Assembly: GCA_052387855.1 (NCBI GenBank)
Contig: JBQTIT010000007.1
Location: forward strand, 1 to 64,000
Length of the DNA stretch: 64,000 bases
Reading direction: 5' to 3'
Source of the DNA: CAIYZT01 sp052387855
GTDB taxonomy: Bacteria; Pseudomonadota; Alphaproteobacteria; Rhodobacterales; Rhodobacteraceae
Part shown: one piece after another, positions 49,947 to 59,425 of the stretch
How positions within the stretch are numbered: position 1 is the first letter of the stretch
How the letters are laid out: each line of letters begins with the position of its first letter
The notes under the pieces: model-generated
Seen by the model: only the letters and a program-made list of their open reading frames with translations
Database searches by the model: none
What the model was told of the DNA's origin: nothing
Made by a program: the position numbers and the translations under genes

Positions 49947-51623
49947 ATGGCCTTCAAGACCGACATCGAGATTGCCCGCGAAGCCAAGAAAAAGCCGATC
50001 ATGGAGATCGGCGCCAAGCTGGGCATTCCGGCGGAGCATCTGCTGCCCTATGGCCACGACAAGGCAAAGGTGGGCCAGGAGTTCATCAAGTCGCTGGCCG
50101 GCAAGAAGGACGGCAAGCTGATCCTGGTCACCGCGATCAACCCGACCCCGGCCGGCGAAGGCAAGACCACGACCACCGTCGGTCTGGGCGATGGTCTGAA
50201 CCGCATCGGCAAAAAGGCCGTGGTCTGCATCCGCGAGGCCAGCCTTGGCCCGAACTTCGGCATGAAGGGCGGGGCTGCCGGTGGCGGCTATGCCCAGGTC
50301 GTGCCGATGGAAGAGATGAACCTGCACTTCACCGGCGATTTCCACGCCATCACCTCGGCGCACAACCTGTTGAGCGCGATGATCGACAACCACATCTACT
50401 GGGGCAACGATCTGGACATCGACGAGCGGCGCATCGTCTGGCGCCGGGTGATGGACATGAACGACCGCGCGCTGCGCGACATCGTGGTCTCGCTGGGCGG
50501 CGTGTCGAACGGCTTTCCGCGCCAGACCGGGTTCGACATCACCGTCGCCTCGGAAGTCATGGCGATCCTGTGCCTGTCGAACGACCTTGAGGACCTGCAA
50601 AAGCGGCTGGGCGACATCGTGGTGGCCTATACCCGCGCCAAGACCCCGATCTACGCCCGCGACATCAAGGCCGATGGCGCGATGACGGTGCTCTTGAAGG
50701 ACGCGATGCAGCCGAACCTGGTGCAGACGCTGGAAAACAACCCCGCCTTCGTGCATGGCGGCCCGTTCGCCAACATCGCCCATGGCTGCAACTCGGTCAT
50801 CGCGACCAAGACCGCGTTGAAGCTGGGCGACTATGTGGTGACCGAAGCCGGTTTCGGCGCTGACCTGGGCGCCGAGAAGTTCTTTGACATCAAGTGCCGC
50901 AAGGCCGGGCTCAAGCCGGCCGCAGCCGTGATCGTCGCCACCGTGCGCGCGATGAAGATGAACGGCGGCGTGGCCAAGGCGGATCTGGGCGCCGAAAATG
51001 TCGATGCCGTCAAGAAGGGCTGCCCGAACCTGGGCCGGCACATCGGCAACGTGAAAAGCTTTGGCGTGCCGGTGGTGGTGGCGATCAACCACTTCTTCTC
51101 GGACACCGACGCCGAGATCGCGGCGGTCAAGGCCTATGTCGCCGAGCAGGGCGCCGAGGCGATCCTGTGCAAGCACTGGGCCCTGGGCTCTGCCGGGATC
51201 GAGGATCTGGCGAACAAGGTGGTGCAGCTTGCCGAATCCGGCGCGTCGAGCTTTGCGCCGATCTACCCCGATGACATGCCGCTGTTCAAAAAGCTGGAAA
51301 CCATCGCCAAGCGCATCTACCACGCTGACGGGGTGATTGCCGACAAGTCGATCCGCGATCAGCTCAAGGCCTGGGAAGCGGCGGGCTACGGCCATCTGCC
51401 GATCTGCGTGGCCAAGACGCAGTATTCCTTTACCACCGACCCGACGGTGCGCGGCGCCCCGACCGGCCATTCGGTTCCGGTGCGCGAAGTGCGCCTTTCG
51501 GCCGGCGCGGGCTTTGTCGTCGCGATCTGCGGCGAGATCATGACCATGCCCGGCCTGCCGAAGGTGCCCAGCGCCGAGGTGATCCGCCTCAACGCCGAGG
51601 GCAACGTCGAAGGGCTGTTCTAA
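49947..51623 (+). CDS. fhs: formate-tetrahydrofolate ligase
   Basis: 558 residues, complete, from ATG 49947 (CAGGAG 6 nt upstream). The enzyme makes 10-formyl-tetrahydrofolate from formate, ATP and THF. The P-loop PTPAGEGKTTTT is at 66-77, and FTGDFHAITSAHNLL is a family signature. It is paired with folD, so formate is connected to the reduced C1 folate pool. The start and C terminus are intact. Confidence 0.98.
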   Translation: MAFKTDIEIAREAKKKPIMEIGAKLGIPAEHLLPYGHDKAKVGQEFIKSLAGKKDGKLILVTAINPTPAGEGKTTTTVGLGDGLNRIGKKAVVCIREASLGPNFGMKGGAAGGGYAQVVPMEEMNLHFTGDFHAITSAHNLLSAMIDNHIYWGNDLDIDERRIVWRRVMDMNDRALRDIVVSLGGVSNGFPRQTGFDITVASEVMAILCLSNDLEDLQKRLGDIVVAYTRAKTPIYARDIKADGAMTVLLKDAMQPNLVQTLENNPAFVHGGPFANIAHGCNSVIATKTALKLGDYVVTEAGFGADLGAEKFFDIKCRKAGLKPAAAVIVATVRAMKMNGGVAKADLGAENVDAVKKGCPNLGRHIGNVKSFGVPVVVAINHFFSDTDAEIAAVKAYVAEQGAEAILCKHWALGSAGIEDLANKVVQLAESGASSFAPIYPDDMPLFKKLETIAKRIYHADGVIADKSIRDQLKAWEAAGYGHLPICVAKTQYSFTTDPTVRGAPTGHSVPVREVRLSAGAGFVVAICGEIMTMPGLPKVPSAEVIRLNAEGNVEGLF

Positions 51624-51645
51624 GCTTCGACCAACGGGAAACGAC

Positions 51646-51680
51646 CCTCGGGGCCGTGCAGCGCATGCCTGGCCCCGAGG
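51646..51680 (+). other. perfect hairpin between fhs and folD
   Basis: CCTCGGGGCC (51646-51655) and GGCCCCGAGG (51671-51680) form a 10-bp stem with a 15-nt loop. No T run follows. It may reduce read-through or protect the fhs mRNA 3' end; the next gene starts 33 bp on. Confidence 0.55.
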
Positions 51681-51713
51681 CGCAACGGCAACGACTTTCA
51701 AAGGGTGCTCTTG

Positions 51714-52604
51714 ATGACGGCAACGGTGATTGACGGCAAGGCCTTTGCGGCCAAGGTGCGGGCGCAGGTCGCAGAGCACGTGGCGCGGCTGAAGGCCGAA
51801 GCGGGCATCGTGCCGGGTCTGGCCGTGGTGTTGGTGGGCGAGGACCCGGCCAGCCAGGTCTATGTGAAGAACAAGCACGCCTCGACCGTCGAGGTCGGCA
51901 TGAACAGCTATGAGCATCGCCTGCCGGCAGAGACGTCGGAGGCCGACCTTCTGGCGTTGATCCGGCGGCTGAACGCCGACCCCGCGGTCAACGGCATTCT
52001 GGTGCAACTGCCGCTGCCGGGCCATCTGGACAGCGATCTGGTGATCAACGCCATTGACCCGGCCAAGGATGTGGACGGCTTCCACATCTCGAACGTCGGG
52101 CTTCTGGGCACGGGGCAAAAGTCGATGGTGCCCTGCACGCCGCTGGGCTGCCTGATGATGCTGCGCGACCATCACGGCGCGCTTTCGGGTCTGAACGCGG
52201 TGGTGGTCGGGCGGTCCAACATCGTCGGCAAGCCGATGGCGCAGCTTCTTCTGGGGGATAGCTGCACGGTGACGATCGCGCACAGCCGCACCAAGGATCT
52301 GGCGGCCGTCTGCCGGGGGGCCGACATTCTGGTGGCGGCCGTGGGCCGGCCCGAGATGCTGACCGGCGACTATGTGAAACCGGGCGCCACGGTGATCGAT
52401 GTCGGCATCAACCGGATCGAGCGGGACGGCAAGGCGCGGCTGGTGGGCGATGTGCATTACGCCAGCGCCGCCGCCGTGGCCGGCGCGATCACGCCGGTTC
52501 CGGGCGGGGTGGGGCCGATGACCATCGCCTGCCTGCTGGCCAACACCCTGACCGCCACCTGCCGCGCCAATAGCCTGCCCGAGCCCAAGGGCCTGACCGC
52601 CTGA
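51714..52604 (+). CDS. folD: bifunctional methylenetetrahydrofolate dehydrogenase/cyclohydrolase
   Basis: 296 residues from ATG 51714, with AAAGGG upstream; an in-frame GTG at 51705 is a less likely start. FolD interconverts 5,10-methylene-, 5,10-methenyl- and 10-formyl-THF with NADP. The signature YVKNKHAS with catalytic Lys near residue 56, the PCTPLG and VGRSNIVGKPM blocks, and the cofactor-binding region near 165-175 are complete. It converges on pdeM with 10 bp between the stops. Confidence 0.97.
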   Translation: MTATVIDGKAFAAKVRAQVAEHVARLKAEAGIVPGLAVVLVGEDPASQVYVKNKHASTVEVGMNSYEHRLPAETSEADLLALIRRLNADPAVNGILVQLPLPGHLDSDLVINAIDPAKDVDGFHISNVGLLGTGQKSMVPCTPLGCLMMLRDHHGALSGLNAVVVGRSNIVGKPMAQLLLGDSCTVTIAHSRTKDLAAVCRGADILVAAVGRPEMLTGDYVKPGATVIDVGINRIERDGKARLVGDVHYASAAAVAGAITPVPGGVGPMTIACLLANTLTATCRANSLPEPKGLTA

Positions 52605-52614
52605 GACGGCCCCG

Positions 52615-53259
52615 TCAGCGCGGGCGGGGGATGGCCAGCGGCTTTGGCCCGGTCAGGATCGCCAGCGCGCGGGGGCCGACGAGCGGGTCGAACAGCGGCG
52701 CCTCGGCGGACAGACCGCCGGTGTAATGGCCATAGGCCGGCAGGATCAGCCGCCCGCCTCCGAGCAGAAAGCAGGGCCGCGCCCCGCGTCCGGGCAGGCT
52801 GGCCTTGGGGTGGAAATGCCCCGAAACCTCGGCCCCATCGCCGCCGCCGATGTGGCGAAAGACAAGGCCGCCGCGCCGCGCCTCGGCCCGGTGCGCGCCG
52901 CCCAGGTTCAAGGGGCCGGGGTCGTGGTTGCCGGTGATCCAGGTCCAGTCGCGCCCGGCCATCAGGCGCGAGAGCCACAAGAGCGTCTCTTCGTCCAGCG
53001 CCCCGGCAGCTTTCTGATCGTCAAAGCTGTCGCCAAGGCAGATCACGGCCCGCGCGCCGGTCCGGGCAAGGTCGATGTCCAGCTTTTCCAGCGTTTCGCG
53101 GGTCTCGTAGGGCGGCAGCAGCGCACCGCCGCGCCGGGCCAGACGCTCGGACCTGCCCAGGTGCAGGTCAGAGACGCAAAGCAGGTTTTCCGCCGGCCAG
53201 TACAGCGCGCCCGTTGTCAGGGCCGAAAGGCGGGCCGGGCCAAGGTCAAGGTCCAGCAT
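52615..53259 (-). CDS. pdeM: ligase-associated DNA damage response endonuclease PdeM
   Basis: 214 residues of the calcineurin-like phosphoesterase family. Metal-binding blocks are SDLHLG (about 30-35), GDSFDD (near 76), GNHDPG (near 111) and GHFHPK (near 148). PdeM proteins occur with a DEXH helicase, and often with a DNA ligase and exonuclease, in putative DNA repair gene sets. Its ATG overlaps the helicase stop by one base (TGATG). Neither the ligase nor the exonuclease gene is in this window. Confidence 0.9.
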   Translation of the reverse strand: MLDLDLGPARLSALTTGALYWPAENLLCVSDLHLGRSERLARRGGALLPPYETRETLEKLDIDLARTGARAVICLGDSFDDQKAAGALDEETLLWLSRLMAGRDWTWITGNHDPGPLNLGGAHRAEARRGGLVFRHIGGGDGAEVSGHFHPKASLPGRGARPCFLLGGGRLILPAYGHYTGGLSAEAPLFDPLVGPRALAILTGPKPLAIPRPR

Positions 53260-55652
53260 CAGCCCAGTCCCGCCGCGTTCAGCAGATCGCGCGCCGCCAT
53301 TTCCGCAAGCCTCTCGCGACCCTCGCCCACCACCGGCACCTTGCCCATTTCCAGCAAGAGCGGTGCGGCCATGGGCGACAGACGCGGCAGGCGCAGGGTG
53401 TCGATCCGCCCGCCGATGCCGTTTAGAAGGTCGCGGATGCGCGAGAAGTCGACCATCCCGCGCATCGCCTCTTCGCGCGTGACCTGGAGCAAGAGGTGCG
53501 CAGGGTCGTATTTCCGCAAGGTGTCATAAAGGATATCCGACGAGAACGTCGCCTGCCGCCCTGACTTGCGCCGGCCCTGATGGCTGCGCTCGATCAGCCC
53601 GGCGATGATCGCGACCGCGCGAAAGCTGCGCTTCATGACCGCATTGCCGGCCAGCCAAGTCTCCAGCCCCGCCTCAAGCCGGTCAAGGTGCAAGAGCGGC
53701 GCGGCGTCAAGCACCGGCTCCAGTCCCCAGATCAGCGTGGCATAGTCCGAGGCGACAAAGCCGAGCGGGGCCAGGCCCCTTTCCTCCATCACCTTGGTCA
53801 GCAGCAGGCCCAGCGTCTGCTGGCCGTTGCGCCCGGCAAAGCCCCACAGGCACAGATGCTCTTGCCCCTCGTGGGCAAAGCTCTCGACCAGCAGGCGCCC
53901 GGGGTGCGGCAATTGCGAGACCTCGCGTTGCAGGGTCAGCCAGTCGGCGGTGTGGCCCGGCAGGTCGGGCCAGCCCGGCTGGCGCAGGATATCCTGCATG
54001 CGCGCCATCAAAAGGGTCGAGGCGGCGAATTTCGAGCCTGAAAACACCGCAACGCGCGGATGCCGGCCCGCCGCGCGGGTCACCTCGACCGTCATCTCGC
54101 GCAGTCCCTCGTAGCGCACGATCTGCCCGCCGATCAGAAAGGTGTCTCCCCGGGTCAGGGTTGCGGCAAAGCTTTCCTCGATCTCGCCCAGCGGCGCGGC
54201 GCCCATCTGGCGGCGCAGGCGGACCTGAAGCGTCTCGGTGTCGATGATGGTGCCCAGGTTCTGGCGGATCAGCGCGGCGGCGCGCGGATCGCGCAACTGC
54301 CATTTGCCGGCCTTGAAAAGCAGGCGCTGCCATTTGTCGTAGGCGCGCAAGGCATAGCCGCCGGTGGCGACGAAATCGAGGCAGGCATCGAATTCGGGGC
54401 GGCTCAGGGCCGCATAGGGGCCGGCGTTGGTCACCTCGGCATAGAGCGCATCGGCGGCGAAGGGGCCGGCGCAGGCGGTGGCGAGGATGTGCTGGCACAG
54501 CACATCGCGCGGGCCGGGGCCGCGCGGCTCGCCATCCAGCGCGTGGGCGCGGACGGCCTCCAGCGCGGCCTGGCATTCGATCACCTCAAAGCGGTTGGCG
54601 GGAACCAGCAGCGCCTTGGACGGCGCGTTGTAGCGGTGGTTCGCGCGGCCGATGCGCTGCACCAGCCGCTTGACGTTCTTGGGCGCGCCGACCTGGATCA
54701 CCAGGTCCACATCGCCCCAGTCCAGCCCCAGATCAAGGCTGCCGGTGCAGACCACGGCGCGCAGGGCCCCGGCCGCCATCGCCGCCTCGACCCGCTCGCG
54801 CTGCTCGCGTGCGAGCGAGCCGTGGTGGATCGCGATCGGCAGATCGTCGGTATTGGCCAGCCAGAGGTGGTGAAAGAAGATCTCGGCCTGGGCGCGGGTG
54901 TTGTGAAAGATCAAGGTGGTACGGTGGCGCGCGACCTCGGCCAGGATCGCCGGGATCGCGTATTTACCGCCCCCGCCCGACCAGGGCGGGGGGTCATCGG
55001 TGGTCAGCATGCCGATGTCGGGGTCCGGGCCGGGATCGGCCAGCAAGACCTGCGTGCCGGCGCCAAGATAGGCGGCCAGCGCCGGCGGATCCTCGACCGT
55101 GGCCGACAGGCCGACGCGGCGCAGCCCGGGCGCAAGGACCGACAGGCGCGCGAGTTGCAGCATGAGCTGATCGCCGCGCTTGTTTTCGGCCAGGGCGTGC
55201 AACTCGTCCACGATGACGCGCTTCACCCCCGCGAACAGGCGCGGTGCGTCCTCGTAGCTGAGCAGCAGGGCCAGGCTTTCCGGCGTGGTCAGCAGGATAT
55301 GCGGCGGGTCGGCGCGCTGGCGGCGACGCTGGGTGTGGGGGGTGTCGCCGGTGCGGTCCTCAACCCTGATGGCCAGGCCGGCGCCTTCGATCGGGGTGCG
55401 CAGGTTGCGGCGGATATCGGCGGTCAGGGCCTTGAGCGGCGAGATGTAGAGCGTGTGCAGGCCGGGCGGGGGGGCGGGCCCAAGCTCGGCCAGGGTGGGC
55501 AGGAAACCGGCCAGGGTCTTGCCGCCGCCGGTGGGGGCGATCAGCAGGGTGGAGGGATCGCCGGCGCGGTCAAGCATGGCGCGCTGGTGGGGGTGCAGCG
55601 TCCAGCCCCGGCTGGCGAGAAAATCGGCAAGGGGCTGGGGCAGGGCGGTCAT
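53259..55652 (-). CDS. ligase-associated Lhr-like DEXH-box helicase
   Basis: 797 residues from ATG 55652. Superfamily 2 motifs are APTGGGKT (Walker A, near residue 40), a DELHAL DEXH-type motif, SATV (motif III) and the C-terminal helicase domain ending with QRIGRANHRYN. The DNA-binding and accessory domains of the Lhr type follow. It is co-transcribed with pdeM. The pair is expected to act on damaged DNA, but the genetic partner (ligase) is elsewhere or absent. Confidence 0.9.
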   Translation of the reverse strand: MTALPQPLADFLASRGWTLHPHQRAMLDRAGDPSTLLIAPTGGGKTLAGFLPTLAELGPAPPPGLHTLYISPLKALTADIRRNLRTPIEGAGLAIRVEDRTGDTPHTQRRRQRADPPHILLTTPESLALLLSYEDAPRLFAGVKRVIVDELHALAENKRGDQLMLQLARLSVLAPGLRRVGLSATVEDPPALAAYLGAGTQVLLADPGPDPDIGMLTTDDPPPWSGGGGKYAIPAILAEVARHRTTLIFHNTRAQAEIFFHHLWLANTDDLPIAIHHGSLAREQRERVEAAMAAGALRAVVCTGSLDLGLDWGDVDLVIQVGAPKNVKRLVQRIGRANHRYNAPSKALLVPANRFEVIECQAALEAVRAHALDGEPRGPGPRDVLCQHILATACAGPFAADALYAEVTNAGPYAALSRPEFDACLDFVATGGYALRAYDKWQRLLFKAGKWQLRDPRAAALIRQNLGTIIDTETLQVRLRRQMGAAPLGEIEESFAATLTRGDTFLIGGQIVRYEGLREMTVEVTRAAGRHPRVAVFSGSKFAASTLLMARMQDILRQPGWPDLPGHTADWLTLQREVSQLPHPGRLLVESFAHEGQEHLCLWGFAGRNGQQTLGLLLTKVMEERGLAPLGFVASDYATLIWGLEPVLDAAPLLHLDRLEAGLETWLAGNAVMKRSFRAVAIIAGLIERSHQGRRKSGRQATFSSDILYDTLRKYDPAHLLLQVTREEAMRGMVDFSRIRDLLNGIGGRIDTLRLPRLSPMAAPLLLEMGKVPVVGEGRERLAEMAARDLLNAAGLG

Positions 55653-55757
55653 TCGCGCAGGATATGGGGCCCGCGCAGGCAACGAAAGGGGCGGCGGCGG
55701 CCGGTTCGGCATTTTCCGGATGGACGGCGCCCATGCGGCGCTTTAGAGCCTAGCGCC

Positions 55758-56570
55758 ATGCGCATTCTCTTTCTTGGCGATGTCATGGGCCGTTCGGGCC
55801 GGACGGCGGTGGTCGAACGGCTGCCGAAACTGCGGGCCGACTGGGGGCTCGATTTCGTCGTGGTCAATGGCGAGAATGCGTCCCAGGGCGCCGGGCTGAC
55901 CGGCGAGCATGCCAGGGCGCTGCTGGCCGCCGGGGCCGATTGCGTGACGCTGGGCGATCACGCCTTTGACCAGAAGGACATGATCCAGTTCATCGAGCAG
56001 GAGCCGCGCATCATCCGACCGCTGAACTTTTCCAAGGTGGCGCCGGGGCGCGGCTATCGGATCTTCGAGGCCGGGCAGGGGCGCAAGGTGCTGGTGACGC
56101 AGGTCCTGGGACAGGTGTTCATGAAGCGGCCCTTTGACGATCCCTTTTCGGCGGTCGAGGCGGTGCTGAAATCGCACCGGATCGGCGCTGCGGTGCAGGC
56201 CGCGCTGGTCGATGTCCATGCCGAGGCGACCAGCGAGAAGATGGCGCTGGGCCATTGGTGCGACGGGCAGGCGAGCCTGGTGGTCGGCACCCATACGCAT
56301 GTACCGACCGCCGATCATCAGATCCTGAACGGCGGGACGGCCTATCTGTCCGATGCCGGGATGTGCGGCGATTACAATTCGGTCATCGGCATGGACCGGA
56401 TGGAGCCGATGAAGCGGTTCATCACCGGCATGATCTCGTCCCGGTTCGAGCCTGCGGGCGGGCCGGCCACCCTGTCGGGCGTCTTTGTCGAGACCGACGA
56501 CAAGACCGGCAAGGCGCTGCGTCTGATGCCGGTGCGCCAGGGCGGACGGCTGCAAGAGGTGGGGCCATGA
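55758..56570 (+). CDS. TIGR00282 (YmdB-type) metallophosphoesterase
   Basis: 270 residues. Metal-binding and core motifs are GDVMGRSGR (8-16), NGENAS (about 39-44), GDHAFDQK and GTHTHVPTADHQIL. Relatives hydrolyse 2',3'-cyclic nucleotides and affect biofilm or sporulation programmes in Bacillus; the role in alphaproteobacteria is not known. The stop overlaps the start of the next gene (ATGA). Confidence 0.9.
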   Translation: MRILFLGDVMGRSGRTAVVERLPKLRADWGLDFVVVNGENASQGAGLTGEHARALLAAGADCVTLGDHAFDQKDMIQFIEQEPRIIRPLNFSKVAPGRGYRIFEAGQGRKVLVTQVLGQVFMKRPFDDPFSAVEAVLKSHRIGAAVQAALVDVHAEATSEKMALGHWCDGQASLVVGTHTHVPTADHQILNGGTAYLSDAGMCGDYNSVIGMDRMEPMKRFITGMISSRFEPAGGPATLSGVFVETDDKTGKALRLMPVRQGGRLQEVGP

Positions 56571-57502
56571 GCGGGCAGGCATCCGGAAAACGCTGGGTTT
56601 TCATGGCTCTGGTCGTGGCGCTTGGGCTTGGCTGGGGCATGACCCAGCCGCTGGGCAAGATTGCCGCCTCGACCGGGCATCCGCCCTTTGGCCTGTTGTT
56701 CTGGCAGTCGGTGTTCTGCGTGGTCACGCTGGGGGCGCTGAGCCTCTTGCGCAGGACAGGCATGCCGCTGCACCCCGCCGCCTTGCGGTTCTATGTGATC
56801 ATCGCGCTTTTGGGCACGGTGATCCCGAACTACACCTTTTACTATTCGGTCGCGCGTCTGCCTTCGGGCATCATGTCGATCATCATCTCGACCATTCCGC
56901 TGATCGCGCTGCCGATCGGTCTGGTCCTGGGAAGCGAGCGGCTGACCTGGCGGCGGATGGCCGGGCTGATGCTGGGCTTTGCCGGCGTGATGATGATCGT
57001 GCTGCCCGAGGCCAGCCTGCCGGACCGCGCCATGCTGGCCTTTCTGCCCGTGGCGATGGTCGGCCCGCTGTTCTATGCGCTGGAAAACACCTATGTCGCC
57101 CGCACCGGCCTTGCCGGGATGGACCCGCTGCAAGCCATGTTCGGAACGCAGGTGGTGGCGCTCTTGCTCTGCGTGCCGGCGATGGGCCTGACCGGGCAAT
57201 GGACCATGCTGCCCCTTCCGCCGGGACCGGCCGAGGGCGCGCTTCTTGCCTCATCGGTGTTGCATGCGCTGCTTTATGCCACCTTTGTCTGGCTGGCGTC
57301 CCAGACCGGCGCGGTCTTTGCCAGCCAGTCGTCCTATGTGGTCACCGCCTCGGGCATGGTGGCGGCGATGGTCTTGCTGGGAGAGAGGTTCAGCCCCTGG
57401 GTCCTGGCCGCGGCGGCGGTGATGCTTTGCGGAATCGCGCTGGTCAAACCCAGGTCGCCGCAGCCCGTCCGGGCGCCGGAGGCGCCCGTGCAAGGGATTT
57501 GA
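56567..57502 (+). CDS. DMT-superfamily (EamA) transporter
   Basis: 311 residues with ten predicted transmembrane helices in two EamA halves; the first half contains IALLGTVIPNYTFYYSVARL. Such proteins export or import small metabolites (amino acids, purines, sugars). The substrate cannot be deduced from sequence. It overlaps the phosphoesterase gene by four bases, so the two are co-transcribed. Confidence 0.85.
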   Translation: MSGQASGKRWVFMALVVALGLGWGMTQPLGKIAASTGHPPFGLLFWQSVFCVVTLGALSLLRRTGMPLHPAALRFYVIIALLGTVIPNYTFYYSVARLPSGIMSIIISTIPLIALPIGLVLGSERLTWRRMAGLMLGFAGVMMIVLPEASLPDRAMLAFLPVAMVGPLFYALENTYVARTGLAGMDPLQAMFGTQVVALLLCVPAMGLTGQWTMLPLPPGPAEGALLASSVLHALLYATFVWLASQTGAVFASQSSYVVTASGMVAAMVLLGERFSPWVLAAAAVMLCGIALVKPRSPQPVRAPEAPVQGI

Positions 57503-57562
57503 TTGTCAAATCCCGAAAATACACGCTATGTTTGGTCGAGATTTAATTCCGGAGGCGTCCAG

Positions 57563-59347
57563 ATGATCGGACTTGAATTGAGCCAGACCGCGCAGCCCGT
57601 CGTCGCCCTGACGATTCTTGCCGTGATGTTCGCGTTGTTCGTTCGCGAGACCTATCCGATGGAGGTTGTGGCGCTTTCGGGCGCGGCCGTGATGGTCGTT
57701 TTGGGCATTCTGCCGATCAGCGCGGCGTCGTCGGTGCTGTCAAACTCGGCGCCCTGGACCATTGCGTTGATGTTCATGGTGATGGGCGGGCTGGTGCGCA
57801 CCGGCGCCGTGGAGATGATCATCGGGCTGGCCGAGCGTCACGTTGGCGACCGGCCCAAGACGACGATCGTCATCCTGTTCAGCTTCATCGCGCTTGCCTC
57901 GGCCTTCATGAACAACACGCCGCTGGTCGCGGTCATGATCCCGGTGGTCATTCAGATCGCGATGAAGATTGGCTCCTCCCCGTCCAAGCTGTTGATCCCG
58001 CTGAGCCATATGACGGTACTTGGCGGCATGATCACCCTGATCGGGACTTCGACCAACATTCTGGTCGACGGGGTGGCGGTCAAGGAGGGCATGGCGCATT
58101 TCAGCATGTTCGAAATCGCCCCGCTCGGCGTTGCCGTAACGCTGGCGGGCGGGCTCTACATGGCGCTGTTCGCCGCCCGCCTTCTGCCGGACCGGCAGAC
58201 CATGGCGACGATGCTGGGCGACCGCAAGCGCATGAAGTATTTCACCGAGGTTGCCATTCCCGAGGATTCGGTGCTGGTCGGCAAGCCCGTGTTGCAGGTC
58301 CAGCAGTTCAAACGCAGCGGCGTGCGGGTGATCGACGTTCTGCGCGGCGATGCCAGCCTGCGGCGCGATCTGGCCGTCGTGGTCCTGGAGGCCGGCGACC
58401 GCGTGGTTCTGCGCACCGAGATGAGCGAGCTTCTGGGCATGCAGAACCGCACCGACATGCGTCTGGTGGACAAGCTTTCCTCGGTCGAAACCGAGACGGT
58501 CGAGGTGCTGATCACGCCCGGATGCCGGATGGTCGGCCGCACCTTGGGCGAATTGCGCCTGCGCCGCCGCTATGGCGTCTACGTTCTGGCGGCGCACCGG
58601 CGCAGCCAGAACATCGGGCGGCAACTGGATGAGCTGGTGGTCCAGCTTGGCGATACGCTGTTGCTTGAGGGCACGCAGCAGGACATCAAGCGTCTGGCCG
58701 AGGACATGGACATGGTCGACGTCAGCCATCCGACGCAAAAGGCCTTTCGCCGGCACAAGGCGCCACTGGCCATAGGGGCGCTGGCCCTGGTCGTGCTCTT
58801 GTCCTCGCTCGATGTGGCGCCGATCCTGGTGCTGGCCTTCCTGGCGGTCAGCCTGATCCTCTTGACGCGCTGCGTGGACAGCGACGAGGCGCTGGGCTTT
58901 GTCGACGGGCGCCTGATGGCGATGATCTTTGCCATGCTGGCGGTGGGCGAGGGGCTGGACCAGTCCGGCGCGGTGGCCCTGATCGTTGCCGCCGTGCAGC
59001 CCTGGATGGAAGGGCTTCCGCCCTTTGCCATGATCCTTGCGATCTACCTGCTGGGTCTGGTTCTGACCGAGTTTCTGTCGAACAACGCAGTGGCAGTGAT
59101 CTACACCCCGATCGTCATTCAATTGGCCAACCAGTTGGGCGTTGACCCGCGCCCCTTTGTCGTGGCGGTGATGTTCAGCGCCACCCTGGCCTTTGCCACC
59201 CCGATCGGCTATCAGACCAACATGATGGTCTACGGGCCCGGCGGCTACAAGTTCACGGACTTTACCCGCATCGGTCTGCCGCTGAACGTGATCATCTGGC
59301 TGTTGTGTTCGGCGCTGATCCCGCTGATCTGGCCGCTTTACCCCTGA
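57563..59347 (+). CDS. SLC13/DASS-family permease with TrkA-C (RCK) domains
   Basis: 594 residues. The N-terminal half contains helices with the NNTPLVAV and GTSTNILVDG motifs (SNT-type) of SLC13 transporters. Two TrkA-C-like regulatory segments lie in the middle (about 215-300 and 305-395), followed by a second membrane half that repeats SNNAVAVI and PIGYQTNMMV. The family moves dicarboxylates, sulfate or related anions with Na+. GGAGG at 57551-57555 fixes the start at ATG 57563. Confidence 0.88.
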   Translation: MIGLELSQTAQPVVALTILAVMFALFVRETYPMEVVALSGAAVMVVLGILPISAASSVLSNSAPWTIALMFMVMGGLVRTGAVEMIIGLAERHVGDRPKTTIVILFSFIALASAFMNNTPLVAVMIPVVIQIAMKIGSSPSKLLIPLSHMTVLGGMITLIGTSTNILVDGVAVKEGMAHFSMFEIAPLGVAVTLAGGLYMALFAARLLPDRQTMATMLGDRKRMKYFTEVAIPEDSVLVGKPVLQVQQFKRSGVRVIDVLRGDASLRRDLAVVVLEAGDRVVLRTEMSELLGMQNRTDMRLVDKLSSVETETVEVLITPGCRMVGRTLGELRLRRRYGVYVLAAHRRSQNIGRQLDELVVQLGDTLLLEGTQQDIKRLAEDMDMVDVSHPTQKAFRRHKAPLAIGALALVVLLSSLDVAPILVLAFLAVSLILLTRCVDSDEALGFVDGRLMAMIFAMLAVGEGLDQSGAVALIVAAVQPWMEGLPPFAMILAIYLLGLVLTEFLSNNAVAVIYTPIVIQLANQLGVDPRPFVVAVMFSATLAFATPIGYQTNMMVYGPGGYKFTDFTRIGLPLNVIIWLLCSALIPLIWPLYP

Positions 59348-59425
59348 CCGGGCCGGGGGCTTGCCGCCGCCCCGCCCGCTGGTGTAGAGGGACCCATCAC
59401 CGAAAAGGCACCGGAGTTCAGGGTC

